A stretch of 49,099 bases of DNA from CAYHGV01 sp964356135 (GTDB lineage Bacteria > Hydrothermota > Tepidihabitantia > CAYHGV01), in the NCBI GenBank assembly GCA_964356135.1, contig CAYHGV010000004.1, positions 1 through 49,099 of the forward strand. Reading direction: 5' to 3'. The translations under genes were made by a program, and so were the position numbers. This document shows positions 1 through 9,230 of this stretch, one piece after another; position 1 is the first letter of the stretch; each line of letters starts with the position of its first letter. The notes below the pieces were generated by a model. That model had not been told where the DNA came from. It made no database searches and worked only from the letters and a program-made list of their open reading frames with translations.

Positions 1-80
1 AAACGAGCTCACAAGTCGCTTAAAACAGGTGTTCACTTTCATTTGGCATATAACCACTATACAGTAACCTCGGAGAAACC

Positions 81-1262
81 TTGGTTAGTTTAATCTATAC
101 TTATAATAGTTTCGTTCAGAATAATCTCTTTCGTGAGACCTATTTAGACATGCGGCCCTTTATAGAAAGAGTTCTAAACGATTGCAAAAGAGGTTTCTAC
201 CGCAAGAGTGAGCTTTCTCTTGATATGGTAATCAAATCCCTCTGGTTTGGCATTCAGGAACGCCTGAAAGGGGCCTATTTATCAATAGAGGACTCTGAAC
301 CCAGCTATCCCCCGTACCGTGGAGGATTACAAAGAGTCATCAAAGCTTTGGAGGTTCCTATATTGTTTAGCCTAGGCTTGGCAGGGGAACCATGGAGTGG
401 ATTTGTAACTATTGGAGAAGAAAGTGAGTTTAGACATATCTACAGTCTACTAAATCTTCCGATGGAGAGAGCTTTACATCCCCCCCTTTGGTGGGGTTTG
501 TCCCACGAGATGTCCCATGTAATTACATTTTTCAAAAATATAATCAAAGGTTACAAAGAAGAAAACGATTCTGAATTAAGAAAGAAACTTAAAGAGTTCT
601 TGGTTAAAGACTTAGATGAGTTTTATAGAACAAACAGACGCCTTCTTAATGAAATAGCAACCGATCTGATAGATTTCACATGTTTTTTTCTTAATGACTG
701 GCATGTATATAAACACCAGGTATTAAATCACTACCTAGAGTATTTTAAACGCCAGGACGTTGCTGATCTGGACCGCGGAGGAATTTATCTCTTAAGATTA
801 CTCTGTACTTATGCATACTTTCTTTGCTTTATTAAAAGACAATTATCAGAAAGAGATCTCAATAATAAAACAACGATCAGAAAACTAGTAAATCAAATCC
901 TTGGTCCTAACAAATCTAAATTTTTTAAGGAGCATACCGATGATGAAAGAGCGATAACCGAGACCATTGATACTTTTTTACGCATTTATAAATTCCTTTC
1001 GGTAGTTCATGTTAGAATGTTCAAATCTAGCTGGTTTCGAAAAATGTCTAAGCGCAAAAAGATAGAAAGTAATACTAAGAAAGTGCTATTGTCATTAAAA
1101 AAAGGAGAAATTTGGTTTATGCAAATCACCGATCCTTGGTTGGTTTTATACGCACAACTTCGTCGAGATGAGAATATGCTCTTCAAGGAAGAAATTGCAA
1201 CAATTTTGACGTTATGGCACCAGTACGCTACCTTTTGGGCAAAGAAGATAAAGGTTTATTAA
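81..1262 (+). CDS. putative zincin-like metalloprotease, uncharacterised
   Basis: I do not recognise the family. The 393-residue product contains a HEMSH motif at residues 142-146, the HExxH zinc-binding signature. About 45 residues later NEIATD supplies E191 and D195, spaced like the third ligand of gluzincins (ExxxD). The rest is helical and charged, with no signal peptide, so a cytoplasmic protein is likely. The start chosen is TTG at 81, preceded by GGAG at 72-75; an in-frame stop lies at 51-53, so the gene is not truncated upstream. ATG at residue 24 is an alternative start. It is markedly AT-richer than the smc side of the window, which suggests recent acquisition. Peptidase activity is inferred from the motifs only; a non-peptidase helical protein remains possible. 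Confidence 0.6.
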   Translation: MVSLIYTYNSFVQNNLFRETYLDMRPFIERVLNDCKRGFYRKSELSLDMVIKSLWFGIQERLKGAYLSIEDSEPSYPPYRGGLQRVIKALEVPILFSLGLAGEPWSGFVTIGEESEFRHIYSLLNLPMERALHPPLWWGLSHEMSHVITFFKNIIKGYKEENDSELRKKLKEFLVKDLDEFYRTNRRLLNEIATDLIDFTCFFLNDWHVYKHQVLNHYLEYFKRQDVADLDRGGIYLLRLLCTYAYFLCFIKRQLSERDLNNKTTIRKLVNQILGPNKSKFFKEHTDDERAITETIDTFLRIYKFLSVVHVRMFKSSWFRKMSKRKKIESNTKKVLLSLKKGEIWFMQITDPWLVLYAQLRRDENMLFKEEIATILTLWHQYATFWAKKIKVY

Positions 1263-1671
1263 TAATAAAATTAATTGATCTCCTTTTAGGATCCAGTTTA
1301 ATGAAATGCAATAGCCTATTAGACACTTTCAGAATACTATTTGATTTTACGAACCCAATGAGATTCTCGTTTAATCTTTGATATTTTCTTGTTTGCTCAC
1401 TCAGCTTTTCTATGCTCGGAATTGGTCTTATTGACACTCAACGGCCGAGAATGAACTTACTAATGAATGTTTCTTCTGGGCTAATTACTGCAAGGAAGGA
1501 TAAATTACCTTTTGATATATCTTAACAGAAGGGAATTGATTAAAACTAAACCTTACGGTTATCAGAACCCCAAAAATTAGGGCTTCTGGTAGGAACTAAT
1601 ATCAAAGTGTCCTCTTTTCCATGCAGCCGGTTGTAACTTGACTTATCTTCCTCCCCACCTATAATCCAGCG
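1263..1671. other. AT-rich intergenic region
   Basis: This is 409 bases between the zincin-like gene and smc. I see no convincing gene. A 69-codon minus-strand frame lies at 1228-1437 but overlaps the end of the upstream gene and has no recognisable content. The only supported element is the smc promoter at the right end. The low GC continues from the upstream gene and stops close to smc, so the composition boundary falls here. Confidence 0.5.
1638..1665 (+). promoter_or_regulatory. smc promoter, predicted leaderless
   Basis: The -35 TTGACT is at 1638-1643 and a perfect -10 TATAAT at 1660-1665, with a 16-base spacer. The smc ATG begins 6 bases after the -10, where transcription should start. 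No Shine-Dalgarno sequence is visible, so a leaderless mRNA is predicted. Confidence 0.7.
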
Positions 1672-4600
1672 ATGCGGTTGAAAGAGTTACATCTCTACGG
1701 CTTTAAATCGTTTCCCACCAAAACCAAAATCGAGTTCGGGGATGGGATAACGGCAATTTTAGGGCCGAACGGCTGCGGCAAGACGAACCTCTTTGATGCC
1801 CTGCGCTGGGTGCTAGGTGAACAGGGTTTTTCGGTCCTGCGCTGCGGCAAGAATGAAGACTTGATTTTTATGGGTGCGAAGGACGTCCTGCCCCTGGGCT
1901 ATACCGAAGTTTCCTTGATTCTTGAAAATAATGACAACCTCTCGGATTACGGTTCCGAGATTGAAATCAAACGGAGATTTTACAAATCGGGCGAAAGTGA
2001 ATACCTCTTAAACCGGAATCCGTGCAAGCTGCGCGATATCCAGGATCTGTTTCTCAATTCCGGAGCCGGCGCCCAAGCCTATTCGATTTTCGACCAGACC
2101 CGGCAGCGTGAAATTATTGCCGGCGAGATCCGGCCGATGTTCGAGGAAGCGGCGGCAATGGCGAAATATCGGGAACGAAAGAACCAGACCGAACGCAAGC
2201 TCGAGCTCACCGAAGCGGATTTGGTTCGCCTCGACGACATCATCCGGGAACGCGAGCGGATTACTCGCAGCCTGCGCCGGCAGGCGCGTCAGCTCGAAGC
2301 ATATAATGAGGTAAAAAATGAATACGACCAGATCCAACTTTCGCTTCTTAAAAATCGCTACCAGGCAACCCTTGAACAGGCGAAAGAACTGAGGGCACGG
2401 CTCGACTATTTGGAAGAAGAACAGAAACGACTGCTGTTAACCACCGCCACTCAGGAAAAACGACTCCAGGAATTAAAAGGGGTGCTCAAAGAACTTCGCG
2501 AACAGCGCGATCGAATTATTGCCGAGAAGGAACGCCTGACCTATCTGTCGCGGGAACACACCCGGCTCAGCGTTGGCGAGAAGGATCTCCTGACTAAACT
2601 GTCCGATCTCAAAGCGCTCCACACCGAAAAAGAAAAGGCTTTAGGTCGTCTCTTTTCCGAAGTGGAAAAGGCGAAATCCGAGTTAGCTCGTGAGCAGACC
2701 GGGCTCAAAGCGGAAGAAGAGACACTTTTTGCTCGCCGTCAGGAAGTAGCCCGGGAAGAAGAGGCTCTGCGCTCTATTTTTAATACGATTACAAACCTCA
2801 ATCAAAAAATTTTAACCCACGAAGCAAAATTAGAGAATCTGAAACAGTATCTCCAACAGCTCGCGGCCGAAGAAGAGGAAACGGTTCGCAAACAGAACCG
2901 GCTCCGGGAAGAACGGCGCAGCATTGAACAGTCATTGGACACTACGGTCAAAACTATTGCCGCAGTCGAACGGAAGTTAGGGGAGAACCGGGCAGACAAT
3001 GCCACCAAAGAAGGAGAGCGCGCTGAAGGCCAGAAGACCAGAGCCGAACATGAACACCGCCTGGGAGAGATCAAAAACGAAATCGGCCTCTTGAAGTTGA
3101 AATTAGAAGAGGCCCAGCCGCCGGCTTTCGATACCGCCGTTGGCCCGGTCTTTGAATTGTTAAACGTAAAACCCGGTTGGGAGTGGGCAGTGGAAACGAG
3201 TCTCTACCCGTTCATTGATTTCATTGTCGCCCGGGATGGCCGCATCGATCTTACCACCTTGAATCGCGATAAACGCTTCGGCTTTATCTTAAACCAGGAG
3301 GTGAAGCGCACCGCCGTCGACTACCCGGCCGGCCATGAACGGTTAAAAGATTATGTCGAGTTCAACTCGCCACCGCCGCCGGTGATTGTGAATATCATCG
3401 AAACGGTCGTGATCGTCAAGAGTTACCAGGAAGCGCAGCGCCTCGCCACCACCTATCCGCACTTGATATTTACCACCCGGGACGGAATCGCTCTGTTCCC
3501 GGAGGGGATTGTGGTCGCGGAGGCTTCTCTGTCCGGGAAACTCTCTCTCCGGCGACAACTCGACACTCGGAATGAAGAGCTCGACCATCGGATCGTCGAG
3601 CATACCGCGATCGATACAAAGCTCTCCCTTCTCGACCAGCAGTTGAAGGAACTTCATCGGCAGAACACCGCCGCCACGCAGGAACTGGTAAGCTTGATTC
3701 GCGAACGTTCGGAAACCGAAGGGGTGCTGTCATCGGTCCGGCGAACCGATGAAGAGACCGAGCGCGCACGAAAGCGTCTGGTTGGAGAAATAGCGACCAA
3801 CCGCACTCAAAGCAAAGAATTGGAGAAGGAATTGGCACGGCTAAAGAACGAACAGCAGGATGAACGCGCCCGGCAGTCAAAGACCAATGGCCGGATTGCG
3901 ACTCTCGAAACCGAGCTCTCCGCCAGTGAAGCGGCTGCAAAAAAACACTTAGCCGGATTGAATGGCACGCTCTTGAAGGTCGCCCAGCTCGAGGAACGGA
4001 TTCATGCCCTCGAAACCGAAATCGGATACCTGGTTAAAGAAGAAACCGAAGCCCAGAAAGAACTTGCTTTCACCGGCGAAGAGCGCGCACGGCTCGAGAC
4101 CGACCAAAAGACCCTCGAAGGCGAACTGGCACACGCCGGCACATGGGAGGGGGGAACGCTCCCCGATCTGGCAAAAGAGGAAGAGCGCCTGGATGGAGAA
4201 CTCAGCAATAACCGCACCGCGCTCGAGACGATTCGCGAAGAACTATTGAAATACCAGGTTCAGTGGTTTGGAGCTGACAATGAACGAAAACGGCAGGAAC
4301 GCGAATCGACCGAAACCTATCATACCAATCTGGTAGAGTTTGAAATTAAATTCGAAGGCGATTTAAATGAACGACTCGGCATTCTCACCCACCGCCTTGA
4401 ACTCTTAGGTCGAGCCAATCCGTTAGCCCAAGAAGAGTATAAGCGAGAAAAAGATGAACTCGATCGGCTTTTGACGCAACGCCAGGATGTTCAGAGCGCA
4501 AAAGAGAATTTAACCGCAACGATTGCCGAAATCGATGAACGGGTTAAAGACCAGTTTCTTTCGACCTTCAGTGCGGTGCGAACCGCATTCCAGGAACTCT

Positions 4601-5025
4601 TTGTAGAAATCTTTGGCGCCGGCGAAGCCGACCTCATGCTCACCAATCCGGCTAATGTCTGGGAATCCGATATCGAGATCGTTGCCCGCCCCCGGGGAAA
4701 GAACTTAAAGCGGCTGGAGCAGCTCTCCGATGGTGAAAAGGCACTCTTGGCCATCTGCCTGTTATTTGCATTTTATAAGGTGCGCCCGGCGCCATTCTGC
4801 TTCATTGACGAAATCGACGCACCGCTCGATGACGCCAATGTGAGGCGGTTCAGCGAATTCTTAAAAGAACTTTCTTCGACCACCCAGATTGTCATCATCA
4901 CCCACAACCGGGTAACGGTTGAACATGCCGATGTTCTATTTGGAGTGACGATGGAAAAACCGGGCATCTCCAAAATCGTCTCGGTGCGCCTGAAGGATTT
5001 TAAAGATGCTCTTACCCCAGCGTAA
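1672..5025 (+). CDS. smc: chromosome segregation ATPase SMC
   Basis: SMC is the structural ATPase of the condensin-like complex that compacts and resolves newly replicated chromosomes. The 1117-residue product has the full architecture. The N-terminal head carries Walker A GPNGCGKT at residues 31-38. It is followed by a long coiled coil, a globular hinge at roughly 480-610, a second coiled coil, and a C-terminal head with the ABC signature LSDGEKALLAI (from residue 1018) and Walker B FCFIDEIDAPLDD (about 1040-1055). It is slightly shorter than the usual 1170-1190 residues. The signature reads LSDGE where most SMCs have LSGGE. ATG 1672 starts exactly at the conserved MRLKELHLYGFKSF. ftsY follows, a common pairing with smc. 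ScpA and ScpB are not in the window. Confidence 0.96.
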   Translation: MRLKELHLYGFKSFPTKTKIEFGDGITAILGPNGCGKTNLFDALRWVLGEQGFSVLRCGKNEDLIFMGAKDVLPLGYTEVSLILENNDNLSDYGSEIEIKRRFYKSGESEYLLNRNPCKLRDIQDLFLNSGAGAQAYSIFDQTRQREIIAGEIRPMFEEAAAMAKYRERKNQTERKLELTEADLVRLDDIIRERERITRSLRRQARQLEAYNEVKNEYDQIQLSLLKNRYQATLEQAKELRARLDYLEEEQKRLLLTTATQEKRLQELKGVLKELREQRDRIIAEKERLTYLSREHTRLSVGEKDLLTKLSDLKALHTEKEKALGRLFSEVEKAKSELAREQTGLKAEEETLFARRQEVAREEEALRSIFNTITNLNQKILTHEAKLENLKQYLQQLAAEEEETVRKQNRLREERRSIEQSLDTTVKTIAAVERKLGENRADNATKEGERAEGQKTRAEHEHRLGEIKNEIGLLKLKLEEAQPPAFDTAVGPVFELLNVKPGWEWAVETSLYPFIDFIVARDGRIDLTTLNRDKRFGFILNQEVKRTAVDYPAGHERLKDYVEFNSPPPPVIVNIIETVVIVKSYQEAQRLATTYPHLIFTTRDGIALFPEGIVVAEASLSGKLSLRRQLDTRNEELDHRIVEHTAIDTKLSLLDQQLKELHRQNTAATQELVSLIRERSETEGVLSSVRRTDEETERARKRLVGEIATNRTQSKELEKELARLKNEQQDERARQSKTNGRIATLETELSASEAAAKKHLAGLNGTLLKVAQLEERIHALETEIGYLVKEETEAQKELAFTGEERARLETDQKTLEGELAHAGTWEGGTLPDLAKEEERLDGELSNNRTALETIREELLKYQVQWFGADNERKRQERESTETYHTNLVEFEIKFEGDLNERLGILTHRLELLGRANPLAQEEYKREKDELDRLLTQRQDVQSAKENLTATIAEIDERVKDQFLSTFSAVRTAFQELFVEIFGAGEADLMLTNPANVWESDIEIVARPRGKNLKRLEQLSDGEKALLAICLLFAFYKVRPAPFCFIDEIDAPLDDANVRRFSEFLKELSSTTQIVIITHNRVTVEHADVLFGVTMEKPGISKIVSVRLKDFKDALTPA

Positions 5026-5091
5026 GGTTTACGGTGGTGGAGATAGATGCTCAATTGTTTTCTTTAAAAAATAAAACCTGAATCGGGACAT

Positions 5092-5180
5092 AACCACGAA
5101 AAAACACGAAGAAAAAATTAGATCTAAACGAAAAATAAAAAAATTATTTCCCTCAATATTCGTGTTCATTTTTCGTGGTT
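5092..5180. repeat. dispersed inverted repeat, CACGAA type
   Basis: This lies in the smc-ftsY gap. Outer arms AACCACGAAAAA (5092-5103) and TTTTTCGTGGTT (5169-5180) are perfect 12-base inverted repeats. Inner arms AACACGAA (5103-5110) and TTCGTGTT (5159-5166) pair as well. The middle is A-rich and non-coding. The same arms recur at 16383-16547, 32657-32757 and 33564-33730. Confidence 0.75.
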
Positions 5181-5204
5181 TCTTATTGCTGGCTTAGGGT
5201 AATT

Positions 5205-6053
5205 TTGAATTTTCTTCGTTCAATATTCCGACTGGCGCCGGCCCTTAAAACCCGACTCCTCAATTCTTTAAAAACCAGAGACCTCGACCAACTGACCGAG
5301 ACCCTGCTCTTAGCCGATGTCGGGCCCACCGCTACCGACTATCTCATCAAAAAAATTAAAACCAGGTCGGGTGAACCGGCGGCAATTCTTCGCGACGAGC
5401 TCGCTATCCTTTTAACCAAACCGGTTATTTCGAAACCGATTCGCCCCCAGATTATCATGGTTGTCGGGGTCAATGGTTCCGGCAAGACGACAACCGTCGC
5501 CAAGCTGGCGTATCGTTTTAAAACCGAAGGAAAACGGGTTTTGATCGCCGCCGCTGACACCTATCGCGATGCCGCCACCGACCAGATAGCGATCTGGGCA
5601 GAAAAAGCCGGGGTCGAACTGGTCTCGTCCGAGCAAGGACAGGACAGTGCGGCGGTCGCCTACGATGCGGTCAAGCGTGCCTGCGCCCACAACCTTGATG
5701 TCGTCCTGATTGATACTGCCGGCCGGCTCCAGATCCGTTCCGATTTGATGGCCGAGGCTCAGAAGATCAAACGGGTGCTGGGCAAGACGAGAGCGGATGC
5801 ACCGGATGAAGTGTTTTTAGTGCTCGATGCAACGGTCGGCCAGAATGGCATTAGCCAGGCGAAGACCTTCCAGGCCGAACTGGCGCTCACCGGAATTATC
5901 GTCGCTAAATTGGACGGCACCGCCAAAGCCGGAATCCTCATCCCGATTGCCCTCGAAGTAGCCCTGCCGATTCGGTATGTCGGTGTGGGTGAAGGACTCA
6001 CCGACCTCTGGGACTTCTCGGCGGAAGATTTTGTAAAATCTTTGTTGGAATAA
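5205..6053 (+). CDS. ftsY: signal recognition particle receptor FtsY
   Basis: FtsY is the GTPase that docks the SRP-ribosome complex at the membrane and hands nascent membrane proteins to the translocon. Visible motifs are the P-loop GVNGSGKTTTVAKLA, DTYRDAATDQI, the G3 motif DTAGR, the KLDGTAKAG guanine-specificity region, and the closing YVGVGEGLTDL that separates FtsY from Ffh. The frame is open from GTG 5175, but the first ten codons lie inside the upstream repeat, so I place the start at TTG 5205 (product LNFLRSIFRLAP). That gives 282 residues with essentially only the NG domain and no acidic A domain. No clear Shine-Dalgarno site is visible. It probably follows smc as in many bacteria. 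Confidence 0.93.
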   Translation: MNFLRSIFRLAPALKTRLLNSLKTRDLDQLTETLLLADVGPTATDYLIKKIKTRSGEPAAILRDELAILLTKPVISKPIRPQIIMVVGVNGSGKTTTVAKLAYRFKTEGKRVLIAAADTYRDAATDQIAIWAEKAGVELVSSEQGQDSAAVAYDAVKRACAHNLDVVLIDTAGRLQIRSDLMAEAQKIKRVLGKTRADAPDEVFLVLDATVGQNGISQAKTFQAELALTGIIVAKLDGTAKAGILIPIALEVALPIRYVGVGEGLTDLWDFSAEDFVKSLLE

Positions 6054-6211
6054 TTAGTTGATGTAAACCACGAAGATTTCCGATTTCGTAAATTGCAGGT
6101 CGGTGGTCTGTTATTTTTAGAATATCTTTTTTTATCCCTCTATATCCCCTGTAATGAATCGGCGTTAATCTGCCCAAGCGAGTTATATCATCTGCGTCGC
6201 CTCGTTTTCGG

Positions 6212-6228
6212 CGGCTCCTTTGGAGCCG
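6212..6228. repeat. hairpin within a degenerate dispersed repeat
   Basis: CGGCTCC-TTT-GGAGCCG forms a perfect 7-base stem in the 6054-6317 gap. It is flanked on the right by ATCTGCGGTTAAAT and further left by AACCACGAAG, degenerate versions of the arms seen in other intergenic repeats of the window. No gene is visible in this gap. Confidence 0.5.
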
Positions 6229-6277
6229 AGCGCTATCTGCGGTTAAATATTTGTGGGTAAGTTTCAGTCCCCCTGTC

Positions 6278-6306
6278 TTGACAGCAGCCGCAATCCGATT
6301 TATGGT
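6278..6306 (+). promoter_or_regulatory. promoter of the DUF2892-YHS gene
   Basis: TTGACA at 6278-6283, a 17-base spacer, and TATGGT at 6301-6306. The ATG at 6318 lies 11 bases beyond the -10, leaving at most about five untranslated bases and no Shine-Dalgarno site. Confidence 0.5.
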
Positions 6307-6317
6307 GGTAACAATCT

Positions 6318-6683
6318 ATGAAATCCAATATCGGCAAACCCGAACAGCTCATCCGGATAGTGGGCGGTGTTGTGCTGCTGGTAATGGGGTTCCTCGCCTG
6401 GCAGTATATCTTCTGGCCTGGAATCATCATTGCCGCGATCGGGACACTGGCACTCGTTACCGGAGCTTTTGGTTTCAGTCTGATTTATCAACTCTTTAGA
6501 ATCAATACTGCAAAAAGAAAGGAGGCTTCGATGGCACAAGACCCGGTCTGTGGAATGACGGTGGATGAGAAAAATGCCAAAGCCACTTCCCAGTATGAAG
6601 GCACGACCTACTATTTCTGTGCGGTCGCGTGCAAAAAGGCGTTTGACGCCAATCCCCAAAAGTATCTAAAAAAAGGCGGTTGA
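6318..6683 (+). CDS. DUF2892 membrane domain fused to YHS metal-binding domain
   Basis: The 121-residue protein has two parts. Residues 1-65 contain two hydrophobic helices of the DUF2892 (YgaP-like) type, starting NIGKPEQLIRIVGGVVLL. Residues 75-118 form a YHS domain (DPVCGMTVDEKNA, then YYFCAVACKKAF) with the cysteine arrangement of this metal-associated fold. An internal ATG at 6531 is preceded by GGAGG at 6521-6525 with ideal spacing, so the YHS domain may also be made alone (51 residues). The closest relative in the window is the YHS domain at the N-terminus of the copper ATPase at 9231. It ends one base before the Lon-like gene, so the two probably form an operon. A role in copper handling is inferred from the YHS fold and context. 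Confidence 0.8.
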   Translation: MKSNIGKPEQLIRIVGGVVLLVMGFLAWQYIFWPGIIIAAIGTLALVTGAFGFSLIYQLFRINTAKRKEASMAQDPVCGMTVDEKNAKATSQYEGTTYYFCAVACKKAFDANPQKYLKKGG

Positions 6684-6684
6684 G

Positions 6685-9120
6685 ATGACTACTCCGTTAC
6701 CCGCGGAAAAACTGCGCTGGAGTCTGGACCCAAAAAAGCTGGACTTCAAATCAACTACCGAATTGAAACCGGCAGTTGAAATCATCGGTCAACTCCGGGC
6801 GATCAAATCGCTCCGGTTTGGTCTCGACATTCAGGTGCATGGGTTCAATATCTATGTCGCCGGTTATCACGGTACCGGCCGGACGACCGCCGTCAAAGCC
6901 TTTTTAGAAAAACTGGCGGCGGGTAAGCCGGTGCCGCCGGATTGGTGCTATGTCAATAATTTCAAAGATTCCTATCAACCCCAGGCATTGAGACTACCTG
7001 CCGGTAAAGGTAAAGAATTTGCCGAGGATATCCGCCGCCTTATCGACGAGGTGCGTCGGGAAATTCCGAAAGTTTTTGATAGCGAGGAGTATGCCGCACG
7101 GCGGGATGAGACGATTGCCGTATTCCGCAAAAAACGCGAACAGCTCTCCGAGCAGATGACCAAGCGGGCAGAAGCCGAGGGTTTTGTCCTCCAGTCGACG
7201 CCGATGGGTATCTTTATTGTTCCCGTCATTAAAGAAAAACCGGCGACGGAAGAGGATATGGCTGCGCTGAGTGAAGATCAGCGGAATACAATCATGAAAA
7301 AACGGGAGCAGCTGGAGAATGAACTGAAAACGACGATGCGCCAGATTCACAACCTCGAACGGACCGTCAATGAAGAAGTCAAGGGACTGGACCGGCAGGT
7401 GACACTCTTTGCCGTCGGCCATCTGGTAAAAGATCTGGAGGAGAAGTACAAAAAATTCCCGGAGGTGGTGGCGTACCTGAATGCAGTTCAGGAAGATATT
7501 CTGGAGAATATCAACCAGTTCCGTTCCGAGCCCGAAGCCCAACCCCCTTCACCCTTCCCTGCGCCCTGGCTCCAGGAACAAATGTTTCGCAAATACGAAG
7601 TGAATGTCCTGGTCGACAACTCCGGGTTAAAGGGTGCACCGGTCCTGATCGAAACCAACCCCACCTATCCCAATCTCGTAGGCCGAATTGAGAAAGAAGC
7701 CCAGTTCGGAGCGTTACTCACCGATTTTACGATGATCCGGGCAGGTATGCTGCACCGCGCAAACGGCGGCTATCTGGTGTTACCGATTTATGAGGTACTC
7801 ATTAACCCGTACTCATGGGAAGGTCTCAAGCTCGCGCTGCGCAACCGAGAAATCACCATTGAAGAAATCGCCGAGCGACTCGGCTATGTTACGACCAAAA
7901 GTATTCGACCCCAGCCGCTTCCGCTCGATGTCAAGGTCGTCCTCATCGGCACGCCCTCCATCTACCACCTGCTCTATGCCCAGGACGAAGAGTTCAATGA
8001 GCTGTTCAAGGTCAAAGCCGATTTTGATACGGTCATGGAGCGAACCGACGCGAACGTAAAACAGTATGCTCACTTCATCTGCGGGTTATGCAAAAAAGAA
8101 AACCTCCAGCCGTGCGATGCCTCGGCTGCCGCCAAAATCCTCGAATACGGCGCTCGCCTCGCCGATCACCAGGAAAAACTCTCGACCCGGTTCTTAGATG
8201 TCGCCGACATCATGCGTGAGGCGAATTTCTGGGCACAGGAGGATAATGCCAAGACCGTCAGTGCCGCTCATGTCGTCAAGGCGATCGAAGAAAAGGTCTA
8301 CCGGTCAAATCTTATTCAGGAGAAGATCAATGAGTACATCACCAAGGGGATCTTTCATATCGATACGACTGGTGCCAAAATTGGACAGGTAAACGGCTTA
8401 GCGGTTATTGGTACGGGTGATTTTAGCTTTGGCCGACCTTCCCGCATTACGACCAGCATCGGGGTTGGCCGGGAAGGGGTATTGGATATTGAGCGCGAGG
8501 CGAAATTAGGCGGTCCGATCCATACCAAAGGGGTGTTGATTCTCTCCGGTTATCTTACGGAGAAATTTGCCCAGGATAAACCCCTGACCCTTTCCGCACG
8601 GCTGGTCTTTGAGCAGAGCTATGAAGAAATCGAAGGGGATTCTGCGTCCTCAACCGAATTGTACGCAATTCTCTCACATCTCTCCGGTCTGCCGATCAAA
8701 CAATCGTTGGCGGTAACCGGTTCGGTCAACCAGCGAGGCGAGGTCCAGGCAATCGGCGGCGTCAATGAAAAAATCGAAGGATTTTTCGAAATCTGCAAAG
8801 CCAAAGGCTTGACTGGCGAGCAGGGAGTACTGATCCCGGAAACCAATGTAAAAAACCTGATGCTCAAAGAAGAAATCGTTGAAGCGGTTAAGAAAGACCG
8901 GTTTCACATCTATCCGGTTAAGACGATCGATGAAGGGATTGAAATTCTCACCGGCGTCAAAGGCGGCGAGCGGAAAAAAGACGGCAGTTTTGCCAAAGGA
9001 ACGGTCAACTACCTCGTCGATAAGCGGTTGCGGGCGATTGTCCGGACCTTGCGAACCTATATGAAGGACGAAGCAGGAACAAAAAAGAGAAAATCTTCGA
9101 GCAAAAAGAAAAGGAAATGA
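6685..9120 (+). CDS. Lon-family (LonB/AAA_32-type) ATP-dependent protease
   Basis: An 811-residue cytoplasmic AAA+ protease of the COG1067 type, distinct from classical Lon. The N-terminal half has a P-loop GYHGTGRTT at residues 60-68, where the usual Walker lysine is arginine (R66). A coiled insertion covers about 130-270. AAA motifs follow, including HRANGGYLVLP. The C-terminal S16 peptidase domain carries the Ser-Lys dyad: S653 in EGDSASSTE and K696 in GVNEKIEG. Their 43-residue separation equals that of E. coli Lon. The C-terminus is a lysine-rich tail. It sits between two YHS-domain genes, so it may degrade damaged proteins under metal stress, but that is only contextual. Confidence 0.9.
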   Translation: MTTPLPAEKLRWSLDPKKLDFKSTTELKPAVEIIGQLRAIKSLRFGLDIQVHGFNIYVAGYHGTGRTTAVKAFLEKLAAGKPVPPDWCYVNNFKDSYQPQALRLPAGKGKEFAEDIRRLIDEVRREIPKVFDSEEYAARRDETIAVFRKKREQLSEQMTKRAEAEGFVLQSTPMGIFIVPVIKEKPATEEDMAALSEDQRNTIMKKREQLENELKTTMRQIHNLERTVNEEVKGLDRQVTLFAVGHLVKDLEEKYKKFPEVVAYLNAVQEDILENINQFRSEPEAQPPSPFPAPWLQEQMFRKYEVNVLVDNSGLKGAPVLIETNPTYPNLVGRIEKEAQFGALLTDFTMIRAGMLHRANGGYLVLPIYEVLINPYSWEGLKLALRNREITIEEIAERLGYVTTKSIRPQPLPLDVKVVLIGTPSIYHLLYAQDEEFNELFKVKADFDTVMERTDANVKQYAHFICGLCKKENLQPCDASAAAKILEYGARLADHQEKLSTRFLDVADIMREANFWAQEDNAKTVSAAHVVKAIEEKVYRSNLIQEKINEYITKGIFHIDTTGAKIGQVNGLAVIGTGDFSFGRPSRITTSIGVGREGVLDIEREAKLGGPIHTKGVLILSGYLTEKFAQDKPLTLSARLVFEQSYEEIEGDSASSTELYAILSHLSGLPIKQSLAVTGSVNQRGEVQAIGGVNEKIEGFFEICKAKGLTGEQGVLIPETNVKNLMLKEEIVEAVKKDRFHIYPVKTIDEGIEILTGVKGGERKKDGSFAKGTVNYLVDKRLRAIVRTLRTYMKDEAGTKKRKSSSKKKRK

Positions 9121-9230
9121 TCATGGTTGGGACAATATTACTTGATAAGCTCAAACATTGAATAAAGGACTAAATCCTACTGTTAAGATATAATAATGAA
9201 GAAAGTAATACCAGCATAAAGAGGGCCGGG

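Noticed and set aside
1228..1437. 69-codon minus-strand frame after the zincin-like gene
   Set aside because: It overlaps the end of the upstream gene, has no ribosome site or recognisable sequence, and AT-rich DNA produces such frames by chance.
3470..3940. 156-codon minus-strand frame inside smc
   Set aside because: It is antisense to the hinge and coiled coil of a clear smc gene; its Arg/Ser/Pro-rich product is typical of a shadow frame.
5092..5180. Whether the CACGAA repeats are CRISPR arrays
   Set aside because: Repeat units are short, imperfect and face each other as inverted arms without regular spacers; no cas genes are present.
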